Below, one piece after another: positions 41,920 to 49,758 of a DNA stretch of 64,000 nucleotides. The notes under the pieces are model-generated. The model did not search any database, had not been told where the DNA came from, and saw only the letters and a program-made list of their open reading frames with translations. This DNA is from Parvularcula oceani (GTDB lineage Bacteria > Pseudomonadota > Alphaproteobacteria > Caulobacterales > Parvularculaceae). How positions within the stretch are numbered: position 1 is the stretch's first letter; every line of letters begins with the position of its first letter. Location: assembly GCF_000733125.1 (NCBI RefSeq), contig NZ_JPHU01000007.1, positions 1 to 64,000 on the forward strand, given 5' to 3'. The translations under genes were made by a program, and so were the position numbers.

Positions 41920-42672
41920 ATGACGAGCGAGACCGAGAACGGCTATGGGCGGAGCCTGAAAGGGCGCCGCGTCCTGATCACGGGCGGCAGCAGCGGGCTC
42001 GGCCAGGCGATCGCGCTGACCCTCGCGCAGGGGGGCGCCCGCATCGTCACCTGCGCGCGCAGCCTCGATCACCTCGACCCCGTGCTCGAAAAGCTGCGCC
42101 GGCATGACGGGCAGGCGAGAGGCATCGCGGCGGACATCTCGAAAGAGGGCGACGTCCACCGCCTCTTCTCCGAGGCCGAGGCGCATCTTGGCGGCCTTGA
42201 CGCGGTCATGGTCAATGCGGGCGTGCCCGCCGGCGGCATCGCCGAAATGGCCGAGGAAGACTGGCGCTATGCCGCCGAGACCGATTTCATCGGCGCGCTC
42301 GCCTGCTGCCATGCCGCCGCGGAGCGGATGAAGGGCGCCGGCGGGGACATCGTCATCACGGGGTCCATGGCGACCCACAGGCCGCACAAGGGCTCCTCCG
42401 TCTATGCCGGCGCCAAGGCGGGCCTTCATGCCTTCGCGGAATCGTTCCGCAAGGAAATGGGAGAGGAGGGCGTGAAGGTCGGCATCATCGAGCCCGGCAA
42501 GACGGCCTCTGAGCTGTTCGAGGACTTCTCGGAGGAGGACATCGCCCGCTTCGTGAAGGAGGAGCGCATGCTGCAGGCCGAGGACGTGGCCCAAGCCGCG
42601 CGCTTCATGCTGACCGCGCCGGGCGGCTGCGTCGTCTCCGGCATCCGGCTCGAGCCGCGTCTCCACATCTGA
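41920..42672 (+). CDS. SDR-family oxidoreductase
   Basis: 250 residues. VLITGGSSGLGQAIA cofactor loop, VMVNAGVPAGG, serine in VITGSMATHRPHKGSS, YAGAK with catalytic Tyr/Lys, and VGIIEPGKTASELF after the active site. The class is clear; the substrate is not. It follows gmk by 57 nt, possibly the last gene of the fab transcript. Confidence 0.85.
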   Translation: MTSETENGYGRSLKGRRVLITGGSSGLGQAIALTLAQGGARIVTCARSLDHLDPVLEKLRRHDGQARGIAADISKEGDVHRLFSEAEAHLGGLDAVMVNAGVPAGGIAEMAEEDWRYAAETDFIGALACCHAAAERMKGAGGDIVITGSMATHRPHKGSSVYAGAKAGLHAFAESFRKEMGEEGVKVGIIEPGKTASELFEDFSEEDIARFVKEERMLQAEDVAQAARFMLTAPGGCVVSGIRLEPRLHI

Positions 42673-42758
42673 GCCCCGCTCGCATGGCTGTGCGGCACGG
42701 CTATTCCCGCTAGAAAGCCGGGACCGACACCCGCTGCGAACCGTACGGAGACGATGAC

Positions 42759-43502
42759 GTGAGCGTTGAGCCGAAGATTCTGAAGCAACGCCTCGACCTG
42801 TTCGAGGCGATCCCGGCGGAGGCCAGGCAGGCGCTGTCCGAGGCGATGGCGCCGCCCGCCGATGTCGACAAGAACGAGGTCCTGCGCAAGGCTGGCGGCG
42901 CGGCGGACTGTTTCTACCTCGTGGATGCGGGCTGGTTCTACTCGTCGAGCCGCCTCGAGGACGGCGGGCGGCAGGTCTACGGCTTCCACCTGCCGGGGGA
43001 CCTGATGGGCCTTCAGGACCTCGGCTGGGATATCGCCGTCTGCGACATCACGGCTGCCACGCCGGGCCGCGTGATCCGCATCGACAAGCCGGCCTTCCGC
43101 GCGCTTCTGAGCGCCCATCCCCTGCTCGCCGGCTTCTTCATGACCTATGGCATCTTCGATCACACGCAGCTGATCGACCGCATGCGCGTCGTCGGGCGGA
43201 TGGAGGCGATCAAGAGAGTGGGCCATCTGCTCCTGCAGCTCTGCGGCGCCCAGTCCGAACCTGCCGGCGAAGAGCCGGAAGGCGGCTATCTCCTGCCGAT
43301 CGACCAGTCGCTGATCGGCGATGCGATCGGGCTGACGAATATCTCGGTCAGCCGCATGATGGGGGAACTCGAGAGCCGCGGCCTGATCGAACGGAGCGGC
43401 AGGCGCCTGTCCCTGCCGGACCGCCAGGCGCTCGCCGAGCTGAGCGAATTCATCGACCGCCGCCGCTCCGTGCCGCTGTCCTGGCTGCTGCAAGGAGACT
43501 GA
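42759..43502 (+). CDS. Crp/Fnr family transcriptional regulator
   Basis: 247 residues. A cyclic-nucleotide-binding-like beta-roll (about 15-125; FYLVDAGWFYSSS, QVYGFHLPGDLMGLQDL), a dimer helix (GIFDHTQLIDRMRVVGRMEAIKRV), and a winged helix (IDQSLIGDAIGLTNISVSRMMGELESRGLIE). The four-cysteine cluster of oxygen-sensing FNR is absent and the cAMP phosphate-binding R-S pair is not evident, so the ligand is unknown. GTG 42759 follows a GGAGA site. It neighbours an orphan Hpt gene. Confidence 0.88.
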   Translation: MSVEPKILKQRLDLFEAIPAEARQALSEAMAPPADVDKNEVLRKAGGAADCFYLVDAGWFYSSSRLEDGGRQVYGFHLPGDLMGLQDLGWDIAVCDITAATPGRVIRIDKPAFRALLSAHPLLAGFFMTYGIFDHTQLIDRMRVVGRMEAIKRVGHLLLQLCGAQSEPAGEEPEGGYLLPIDQSLIGDAIGLTNISVSRMMGELESRGLIERSGRRLSLPDRQALAELSEFIDRRRSVPLSWLLQGD

Positions 43503-43573
43503 GCGGCAGAAACAGCCTGTTAAACGAGACAGGATAGGGAGAGCGGACGCAAAGGAAGCAGGCGGGCTTTCCC

Positions 43574-43918
43574 ATGGACCGGCAACAGCTCATCGACCTC
43601 GACCATCTCGACCGCTACGTGGCGGGCGACCGCGCGCTGCGCGACGAGATCCTCGCCATCTTCGAGGAGCAGGCCGAGATGTGGACCCGCATGCTCGATC
43701 CGCAGGCCGAGGACAGCGCCTGGCGCGATGCGGCGCATGCCCTCAAGGGCGCATCGCGCGGCGTCGGGGCGTGGGAAGTCGGCCATCTCTGCCAGGAAGC
43801 CGAGGGCATGATCGGGGACGAGGCGCGCGCCCCGGACCGGCGCATGGCCGCGCTCGAAGCCCTGCGCGAGAAAGTGCACGCCACCGTCGCCGAGGTGCGG
43901 CGGCTCCGCAACCTCTAG
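43574..43918 (+). CDS. Hpt domain phosphotransfer protein
   Basis: 114 residues, a single histidine-phosphotransfer domain. The phospho-accepting histidine is in AAHALKGASRGVGAWEVGHLCQEAE. It probably relays phosphate between a hybrid kinase and a response regulator, neither encoded here. ChpT-like partners are larger, so it is not that protein. It ends in CTAG shared with the fni stop. Confidence 0.85.
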   Translation: MDRQQLIDLDHLDRYVAGDRALRDEILAIFEEQAEMWTRMLDPQAEDSAWRDAAHALKGASRGVGAWEVGHLCQEAEGMIGDEARAPDRRMAALEALREKVHATVAEVRRLRNL

Positions 43919-44943
43919 GGGGCGGACCCCTCCTGCAACGGCGCCCGCCGCAGGCCGGCGAGATCCCGGCTTCCGGTGCAGAAGCAGGCGGCCCGCAATT
44001 GCGCCGCCACCGTCTCGAAATGCGCGATCACCGCGTCCGGCCCATCGATCGCGGCTCGCAGGATGGCGCCGGCAAAGCCGGCGATATCGGCGCCGAGGCG
44101 AATGGCCTTCGCCGCTTCCACGCCGTCCCTGATGCCGCCAGAAGCGATCACCACGGCATCCGGCGCCATCCTCCGGGCCGCCGCGACCGCCTGCGCCGTC
44201 GGCACGCCCCAATCGGTGAAGGCGCGCGCCAGCGCTGCGGCGCCTTCCGCGCGGGCGCCTTCCACCCTGGCCCAGTTCGTTCCGCCCGCGCCTGCGACGT
44301 CGATCACGCCCACGCCGGCATCCGTCAGCCGCCGCACGACATCGGCCGACAGGCCGAAGCCGACCTCCTTCACCGCCACGGGAAGACCGGCCTTGGCCAC
44401 CGTCTCGATCGCCGACAGGACGCCGCGCCAATCGGTGTCGCCGCCGCTCTGGACGGCTTCCTGAAGCGGGTTGAGATGCACGAACAGGCCGTCGGCCTCG
44501 ATCATGCCGACGGCGCGGCGCGCCGCCTCCGCCGCCTGGCCGCCGCGCAGCTGCGCAGCGCCGATATTGCCGATCAGCGGCACCGAGGGGCAAAGCGCGC
44601 GGAGGCTCGTGCCGAGGCCGCTCCCGCCGCGATCCTCGAGCGCGATGCGCTGGCTGCCGACGGCCAGCGCCACGCCGAGATGCTCGGCGGCCCGCGCCAG
44701 ATTGTCGTTGATCGCCGCCGCCCGCACGGGCCCGCCGGTCATCGAGCTGATCAGGAAGGGCAGGCGCAGGGGCCGCCCGAAAAGCGAGGAGGACAGGTCC
44801 ACCTCGTCGAGCGACAGCTCGGGCAGGGCGTCATGGACGAAGCGGATCCGCTCGAAGCCCGTGGTGAGCGTGTCGAAGCCGACATCGCCGCTCAGCACCA
44901 CGTCGATATGATCGGCCTTGCGCCGTGCGATCTCGCTGCTCAT
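43915..44943 (-). CDS. fni: Isopentenyl-diphosphate delta-isomerase, type 2
   Basis: 342 residues. FMN- and NADPH-dependent interconversion of IPP and DMAPP, feeding carotenoid synthesis. The N-terminus has RRKADHIDVVLSGDVGFDTLTTGFERIRFVHDALPEL, followed by PFLISSMTGG, FVHLNPLQEAVQSGGDTDWRG, VAVKEVGFGLS, DVAGAGGTNW and IASGGIRDGVEAAKAIRLGAD; all are family hallmarks for FMN and substrate binding. It is divergent from crtE across 116 nt, and the pair supplies prenyl diphosphates to the crt operon. Confidence 0.95.
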   Translation of the reverse strand: MSSEIARRKADHIDVVLSGDVGFDTLTTGFERIRFVHDALPELSLDEVDLSSSLFGRPLRLPFLISSMTGGPVRAAAINDNLARAAEHLGVALAVGSQRIALEDRGGSGLGTSLRALCPSVPLIGNIGAAQLRGGQAAEAARRAVGMIEADGLFVHLNPLQEAVQSGGDTDWRGVLSAIETVAKAGLPVAVKEVGFGLSADVVRRLTDAGVGVIDVAGAGGTNWARVEGARAEGAAALARAFTDWGVPTAQAVAAARRMAPDAVVIASGGIRDGVEAAKAIRLGADIAGFAGAILRAAIDGPDAVIAHFETVAAQLRAACFCTGSRDLAGLRRAPLQEGSAP

Positions 44944-44967
44944 GCCCGTCCTGTCCGTCCTGGGCGG

Positions 44968-44996
44968 AAACTAGGCGGGCCCGCGCCTGCGGCCAA
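44968..44996 (-). promoter_or_regulatory. Putative fni promoter
   Basis: On the minus strand TTGGCC (44996-44991), exactly 17-nt spacer, TAGTTT (44973-44968), 24 nt before the fni ATG. Confidence 0.4.
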
Positions 44997-45003
44997 GCAG
45001 CGC

Positions 45004-45033
45004 TTTACCTTTTCGCCCGGTGCACGACATAGT
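45004..45033 (+). promoter_or_regulatory. Weak putative crtE promoter
   Basis: TTTACC (45004-45009), 18-nt spacer, CATAGT (45028-45033), 26 nt before crtE. Each hexamer matches consensus at about four of six positions. It is opposed to the fni promoter in the shared gap. Confidence 0.3.
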
Positions 45034-45059
45034 GTCAGCGCGTTCGACGGGAATGCAGG

Positions 45060-45983
45060 ATGAGCCAGACGATCGCGAACGAAGCGGATCTCGACCAGAG
45101 GTTCTCCGCCGACCTCGCCCGCATCAAGGCCGCGGTCGAAACGCGGCTCGCCCAGCTTCTGCCCCAGACCGGGGAGCCGAGCCTGGCTGCGCGGGACAGC
45201 CTGCTCGCGCCTGCCAAACGCCTGCGGGCCGTCCTGACGATCCTGGCCGCCCGGCAATGCGCCGCCGATGCGGACTGGAGCGACGAACGGGCGCTCGACA
45301 CGGCCTGCGCGATCGAGATGGTGCACACGGCCAGCCTCGTCTTCGACGATCTGCCGGTGATGGATAACGCCGATCTGCGCCGCGGCATGCCGACGCCGCA
45401 CAAGGTCTATGGCGACGATGTCGCGATCCTGGCGGGCATCGGGCTTCTGAACGGCGCCTTCGGGGTCGTCGCGCAGGCGCAGTCGCTGGACCCCGCGCAG
45501 AAGGTGGAGGTCATAGACGTCCTCTCCCGCGCGGTGGGATGGTCGGGCCTCGTGCAGGGTCAGGCGCTCGACCTCAAGCCGGCGCTGGAGACCAGCGTCG
45601 ACGATATCCACTACGGAAAGACCGGCGCGCTCTTCGTCGCGGCGGCGCTCGGCGGCGCGGCCTGCGCGGGGGCGCCGTCCTCGGACCGCCCGCCCCTGAT
45701 CCATTTCGGCCGGGAACTCGGCTTCGCCTATCAGGCGCTCGACGATGTCCTCGACCAGGTGAGCGGCGATGGCGATGCGGGCAAGTCCACCGGCAAGGAT
45801 GCCGGCAAGCGGACGGCCGTCATGCTGGGCTCTCTGCCTTCGGACGGTCTCGATGCCGCCAAGGCGCGGGCGGAGCGCCATCTGCGCGCCGCGGCGGATG
45901 CCGCCGAGAGGGCCTGCGACGGCAGCCCGCTGGCCGCGCTGACGGAGCATATCCGACTGCATTTCGCGCAGGTGATCGGCTGA
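45060..45983 (+). CDS. crtE: Geranylgeranyl diphosphate synthase (polyprenyl synthetase)
   Basis: 307 residues. Builds the C20 precursor of carotenoids from IPP and allylic diphosphates. The first aspartate-rich motif is VFDDLPVMDNADLRRGMPTPH, with the DDxxxxD spacing of bacterial GGPP/FPP synthases, and the second is YQALDDVLDQ. The chain-length assignment to C20 rests on its position beside the crt genes; farnesyl diphosphate synthase (ispA) cannot be excluded, since this family is similar. It converges on crtZ with a 10-nt gap. Confidence 0.87.
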   Translation: MSQTIANEADLDQRFSADLARIKAAVETRLAQLLPQTGEPSLAARDSLLAPAKRLRAVLTILAARQCAADADWSDERALDTACAIEMVHTASLVFDDLPVMDNADLRRGMPTPHKVYGDDVAILAGIGLLNGAFGVVAQAQSLDPAQKVEVIDVLSRAVGWSGLVQGQALDLKPALETSVDDIHYGKTGALFVAAALGGAACAGAPSSDRPPLIHFGRELGFAYQALDDVLDQVSGDGDAGKSTGKDAGKRTAVMLGSLPSDGLDAAKARAERHLRAAADAAERACDGSPLAALTEHIRLHFAQVIG

Positions 45984-45993
45984 GGCCGAAGGG

Positions 45994-46491
45994 CTAGCGC
46001 GCCTCGTCCGCCCGCCTCTGCGCTCGCAGCGCCCGCAGCTTCACCTGGAGCTTCTTGGGGTCCGGTGCCAAGACGAAGCCGTAGGAGACGGCGCCATGCT
46101 TGCTGGTCGTCGCATGATGCAGCTTGTGGGCCTGGACCAGGCGCTTGAAATAGCCGCGCCGCGGCACCCAGCCGATCGGCATGCGCTCATGGACGAGGCC
46201 GTCATGCACGAAAGCGTACATGATCCCGTAAAGCGTGATTCCCGCCGCCACCCACCACAGCGGCGGAAACACATAGTAGCCGACCAGGAACAGGACGAAG
46301 GAGAAGCCGCCGAAGACGACCGCGAAGAGGTCGTTCTTCTCGAGCGCGCCCTCATGCGGCTCGTGATGGTCCCTGTGCCAGCCCCATCCCCAGCCATGCA
46401 TGATGTATTTGTGCGCCCACCACGCAAAGCCCTCCATCGCCGCGGCGGTGCCGAGGACGAGGACGATCTTGAGCCAGAGGGGAAGGATCAT
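45994..46491 (-). CDS. crtZ: Beta-carotene 3-hydroxylase
   Basis: 165 residues, the usual CrtZ size. Non-heme diiron membrane hydroxylase adding 3-OH groups to the beta-ionone rings. Histidine clusters are AHKYIMHG, WHRDHHEPH, FVHDGLVHERMP and HKLHHATTSKHG, with hydrophobic helices between. Last gene of the crt operon. The ATG at 46491 overlaps the crtW stop by one base (TGATG); an upstream ATG inside crtW was rejected. Confidence 0.95.
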   Translation of the reverse strand: MILPLWLKIVLVLGTAAAMEGFAWWAHKYIMHGWGWGWHRDHHEPHEGALEKNDLFAVVFGGFSFVLFLVGYYVFPPLWWVAAGITLYGIMYAFVHDGLVHERMPIGWVPRRGYFKRLVQAHKLHHATTSKHGAVSYGFVLAPDPKKLQVKLRALRAQRRADEAR

Positions 46492-47222
46492 CACGCAGCC
46501 TCCGTTCTGCGACGCGGCAGGCGCCACCACGGCTCTTCCGGATAGAGGTGATGCTCGTGATGGTAGCCGCCGAAATTGTAGCAGGTCAGCAGCGCGAGCG
46601 CAGGGGGCATGCGGTCCGAGCGGGCATTGTGCCGGTCGGCGAAGCCCGGCTCGGCATGGCGGTGCGGCCTGTAGGTGCCGAAATAGAAGAGCTGCACGGC
46701 CGAGGTGAGGGCGGGGACGCCGTAGAAGAGGAAGATGTTCGCCATGGAGGCGCCGAGGACCAGCCAGTAAGTCGCCACTACGGCGTTCACGAAGAGAAGC
46801 GGGCGCAGGCCGAAATGGTGGCGGAAGAACTGCGCGAACCAGCGGAGGAAATCGTCCGGATGGTCGGCGGAGAAATCGGGGTCGTCGGCCGTCCCGGGGC
46901 TCTCGTGGTGGCGCGCGTGGCTCTTTTCCAGCCTGTCATAGTCGAAGCCCGCATAGAGCGTCATCGCGACCCGGCCGAAGGCCCGGTTCACGCGCGGCCG
47001 CCCGGGCGCGAGGCTGCCATGGATGGCGTCATGGCTGACGATGAAGAGGCCGACAGAGAGCCAGGTCTGGATCAGGATGAGGAGCGGGGCGAGCAGGACC
47101 TGCCGCGAGCCGAGATCGAGGAAGAAGACGCCATAGACATGGATCGCGGTCCAGGCCGCGAGAATGCCGCCCGCCAGCGCGACGCCGATGGCGCCGGCTC
47201 TCCGCTGCGCGGCCGCGCTCAA
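46491..47222 (-). CDS. crtW: Beta-carotene 4-ketolase
   Basis: 243 residues, matching CrtW length. Membrane diiron oxygenase introducing 4-keto groups. Histidine motifs are IVSHDAIHGSL, SHARHHESPG, and GGYHHEHHLYPEEPWWRLP near the C-terminus, with hydrophobic spans in the N-terminal half and between the second and third motifs. The start is a TTG at 47222 embedded in the crtB stop (TTGA), with GGAG about 9 nt upstream. No ATG lies between there and the first membrane helix, and the longer open frame upstream runs over crtB. With CrtZ this enables canthaxanthin/astaxanthin-type products. Confidence 0.9.
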   Translation of the reverse strand: MSAAAQRRAGAIGVALAGGILAAWTAIHVYGVFFLDLGSRQVLLAPLLILIQTWLSVGLFIVSHDAIHGSLAPGRPRVNRAFGRVAMTLYAGFDYDRLEKSHARHHESPGTADDPDFSADHPDDFLRWFAQFFRHHFGLRPLLFVNAVVATYWLVLGASMANIFLFYGVPALTSAVQLFYFGTYRPHRHAEPGFADRHNARSDRMPPALALLTCYNFGGYHHEHHLYPEEPWWRLPRRRTEAA

Positions 47223-48187
47223 GCCGGCGCTCCGGGCCGCGTCCAGAGGTCGGGCCTCGGGGGCAGGCGGCGGAAGCGCATCGCCTTGGCGGAGGCGCCC
47301 TGCACGCAGCCAAGGCCCGCCAGCGCGATCTTGCGCCGCCGCGAAGTGCGCGCCCGCTCGTCCCAGGCGGCCGTGCCGCGGATGCGCACGACGCGGCCGA
47401 TATCGCGATAGACGCCTCTGGCCGCCGCCACGGCGAAGCCCGCCCGGATCGGCAGGCGCCGCACGCCGGGGCCGGAACTGCGGTAATAGCGGTCCGCCTC
47501 GGCGAGGAGTTCGAGCGCCACCGACCACACGGCCGCCCTGTTGGCAGGATCGAGAACGCCTTCGGGCGTGGCAGGGACCCCTGCCGCTTCGAGCCGGTCG
47601 GCGGGCAGATAGACCCGCCCGATCTCGGCGTCGTCGATCACGTCGCGGCAGATATTGGTGAGCTGGAAGGCGATGCCGAGATCGGCGGCGCGGTTCAGCG
47701 TCTCCTCGTCCTCTGCGTCGACGCCCATGACGATCGCCATCATCACGCCGACGACGCCCGCCACGTGATAGCAATATTCGAGCGTATCCGAGAGGGTCTC
47801 GTAGCGGCGCTCGGCGACGTCCATCTCGAAGCCTGCGAGCAGGTCCAGCGGATGACGCTCTGGCATTTGGGTGGCGAGCGCGACCTCGCGGAAGGCGGCG
47901 AAGGCGGGATGGCCGACCGGCCCGCCCGAGAGGGCCGACAGCGTCTCTTGTTGCAGCATTTCGAGGTCGGAGCGCCGCGGCGCGCCCGCGGCGCCCGCCG
48001 CGGCGTCCTCGCCGAAGCCGAGATTCTGCCCGTCGATCACGTCGTCGCAATGCCGGCACCAGGCATACATCATATGGGCGTGGCGCCGCATGCGGGGGCG
48101 GAAGAGGAGGCTTGCCAGCGCGAAGCTCTTCGAGCCCTGGCGGATCGCCTGGGCGGCGCTGCGTTCGATCTCGCGCGTCTGCGTCAT
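47219..48187 (-). CDS. crtB: Phytoene synthase
   Basis: 322 residues. Head-to-head condensation of two GGPP into phytoene, the first committed carotenoid step. It has GSKSFALASLLF, the first aspartate motif YAWCRHCDDVID, YCYHVAGVVGVMMA, and the second aspartate motif QLTNICRDVIDDAEIGRVYLP. The start ATG 48187 overlaps the crtI stop by 4 nt (ATGA) and the stop overlaps crtW's TTG. Confidence 0.96.
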   Translation of the reverse strand: MTQTREIERSAAQAIRQGSKSFALASLLFRPRMRRHAHMMYAWCRHCDDVIDGQNLGFGEDAAAGAAGAPRRSDLEMLQQETLSALSGGPVGHPAFAAFREVALATQMPERHPLDLLAGFEMDVAERRYETLSDTLEYCYHVAGVVGVMMAIVMGVDAEDEETLNRAADLGIAFQLTNICRDVIDDAEIGRVYLPADRLEAAGVPATPEGVLDPANRAAVWSVALELLAEADRYYRSSGPGVRRLPIRAGFAVAAARGVYRDIGRVVRIRGTAAWDERARTSRRRKIALAGLGCVQGASAKAMRFRRLPPRPDLWTRPGAPA

Positions 48188-49755
48188 CGCGCCCCCGCCA
48201 GGATGTCGTCATGCGCCGAGGGCGTTTGCGGCAGCGCGATGCCGAAATCCTCGGCCATCAGCCGCGCCGTCGCCTTGGCTGAGCCCACCACCCCCGGAAC
48301 CCCTGCGCCGGGATGCGTGCCCGCGCCGACGAAATAGAGGTTCTTCAAAACGTCGTCGCGATTGTGCAGGCGGAAGAATGCCGACTGCGTCAGGACGGGT
48401 TCCAGGCTGAAGGCGCTGCCGTGATGGCTGTTGAGGTCGTCGCGGAAGCCCTGCGGCGTCAGCATGTGGTCGGTCACGATATGCTCCCGGAGGCCGGGCA
48501 TGTAGCGCTCCTCGAGATAGCGGTAGATGCGCTCCTTGTATTTGGGGCCTTCGGTCTCCCAGTCGATATCCGCCTTGCCAAGATGCGGCACTGGCGAGAG
48601 CACGTAGAAGGCCTCGTGGCCTTGGGGGGCGAGCGAGGGATCGGTCGCGGTCGGCCGGTGCAGGTAGAGGGAGAAATCGTCCGGCAGTTCGGGGCCGCCG
48701 AAGATCTCCGAGATCAACTCCCGGTAGCGCGGTCCGAACAGGATGGTGTGGTGCTGGATGTCCTCGTATTTCTTGTTCGTGCCGAAATAGATGACGAAGA
48801 GCGACATGGAGTAGCGCTTCTTGGCGAGCTGCTTCGCCGCCTTCTGCCCGCGCTCCGTTCCGCTCAGAAGCTTCGCATAGGTGTGCATGACATCGGCATT
48901 GCTCGCCACCGTGTCGAAGCGCTCCTTGAAGCCCGAGCGGGTCTCGACTTCGCGCACGCGGCCGCCCTCTTCGGACAGGCGCACGACCGGATCGCCGACG
49001 ATCAGCCGCCCGCCCATGTCCTCGAAATAGCGTCCCATGCCGGCGATCAGCGCGCCCGTGCCGCCGCGGGGGAACCAGACCCCCCATTCGCGCTCCAGCG
49101 CATGGATCAGGGCGTAGATCGAGGAGGTCTTGAAGGGGTCGCCGCCCACCAGAAGCGGGTGGAAGCTGAAGACCTGGCGCAGGTGCTCGTCCTTGATGAA
49201 GCGCGACACCTGATCGTAGACGCTCTTGTCGGCGCGCAGGGTCGCGAGCTGCGGGGCGACGCGCAGCATCGAGCCGAAATTGAGGAAGGGCACGCTGCCG
49301 AGCTTGAGATAGCCCTCTTTGAAGAGCTTCTGCGTATAGGCGTAGAAGCGGTCATAGCCCTCCACGTCCTCCGGGCTGATGCGGCGGATCTGCTCTTTGA
49401 GCGCATCGCCGTCCTGCACGTAGTCGAACTGCGTGCCGTCCTCCCAGCGCAGGTTGTAGAAAGGGCTGACCGGCAGGAGCTCGGCATAATCCGAGAGCTT
49501 GCGCCCGCCCGCGGCGAAAACCTCCTCAAGGCAGGTCGGATCGGTGATGACGGTCGGGCCGCCATCGAACTTGAAGCCGTCCTGCTCGTAGACATAGGCC
49601 CTGCCGCCGAGCTTGTCGCGCGCCTCGATGAGCGTGACCGCGAACCCCGCCGCCTGAAGGCGGCAGGCGAGGGCGAGACCGCCGAACCCCGCGCCGATCA
49701 CGCAGGCTTTCGGCGCCGCGGCCCGGTTTTTCTTCTCTGCCCCGTACTGTGTCAT
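48184..49755 (-). CDS. crtI: Phytoene desaturase (lycopene-forming)
   Basis: 523 residues. FAD-dependent desaturation and isomerisation of phytoene to lycopene. The N-terminal FAD fold is ACVIGAGFGGLALACRLQAAG with RDKLGGRAYVYEQDGFKFDGGPTVI; the C-terminal bacterial-type phytoene dehydrogenase signature is in NLYFVGAGTHPGAGVPGVVGSAK. An AAGGA site in the end of crtY serves ATG 49755, 3 nt after the crtY stop. Confidence 0.96.
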   Translation of the reverse strand: MTQYGAEKKNRAAAPKACVIGAGFGGLALACRLQAAGFAVTLIEARDKLGGRAYVYEQDGFKFDGGPTVITDPTCLEEVFAAGGRKLSDYAELLPVSPFYNLRWEDGTQFDYVQDGDALKEQIRRISPEDVEGYDRFYAYTQKLFKEGYLKLGSVPFLNFGSMLRVAPQLATLRADKSVYDQVSRFIKDEHLRQVFSFHPLLVGGDPFKTSSIYALIHALEREWGVWFPRGGTGALIAGMGRYFEDMGGRLIVGDPVVRLSEEGGRVREVETRSGFKERFDTVASNADVMHTYAKLLSGTERGQKAAKQLAKKRYSMSLFVIYFGTNKKYEDIQHHTILFGPRYRELISEIFGGPELPDDFSLYLHRPTATDPSLAPQGHEAFYVLSPVPHLGKADIDWETEGPKYKERIYRYLEERYMPGLREHIVTDHMLTPQGFRDDLNSHHGSAFSLEPVLTQSAFFRLHNRDDVLKNLYFVGAGTHPGAGVPGVVGSAKATARLMAEDFGIALPQTPSAHDDILAGAR

Positions 49756-49758
49756 TCG

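Noticed and set aside
47223-48212. N-terminal extension of the crtW frame
   Set aside because: It runs through crtB in another frame and has only Arg/Gly-rich shadow sequence; CrtW length is met from TTG 47222.
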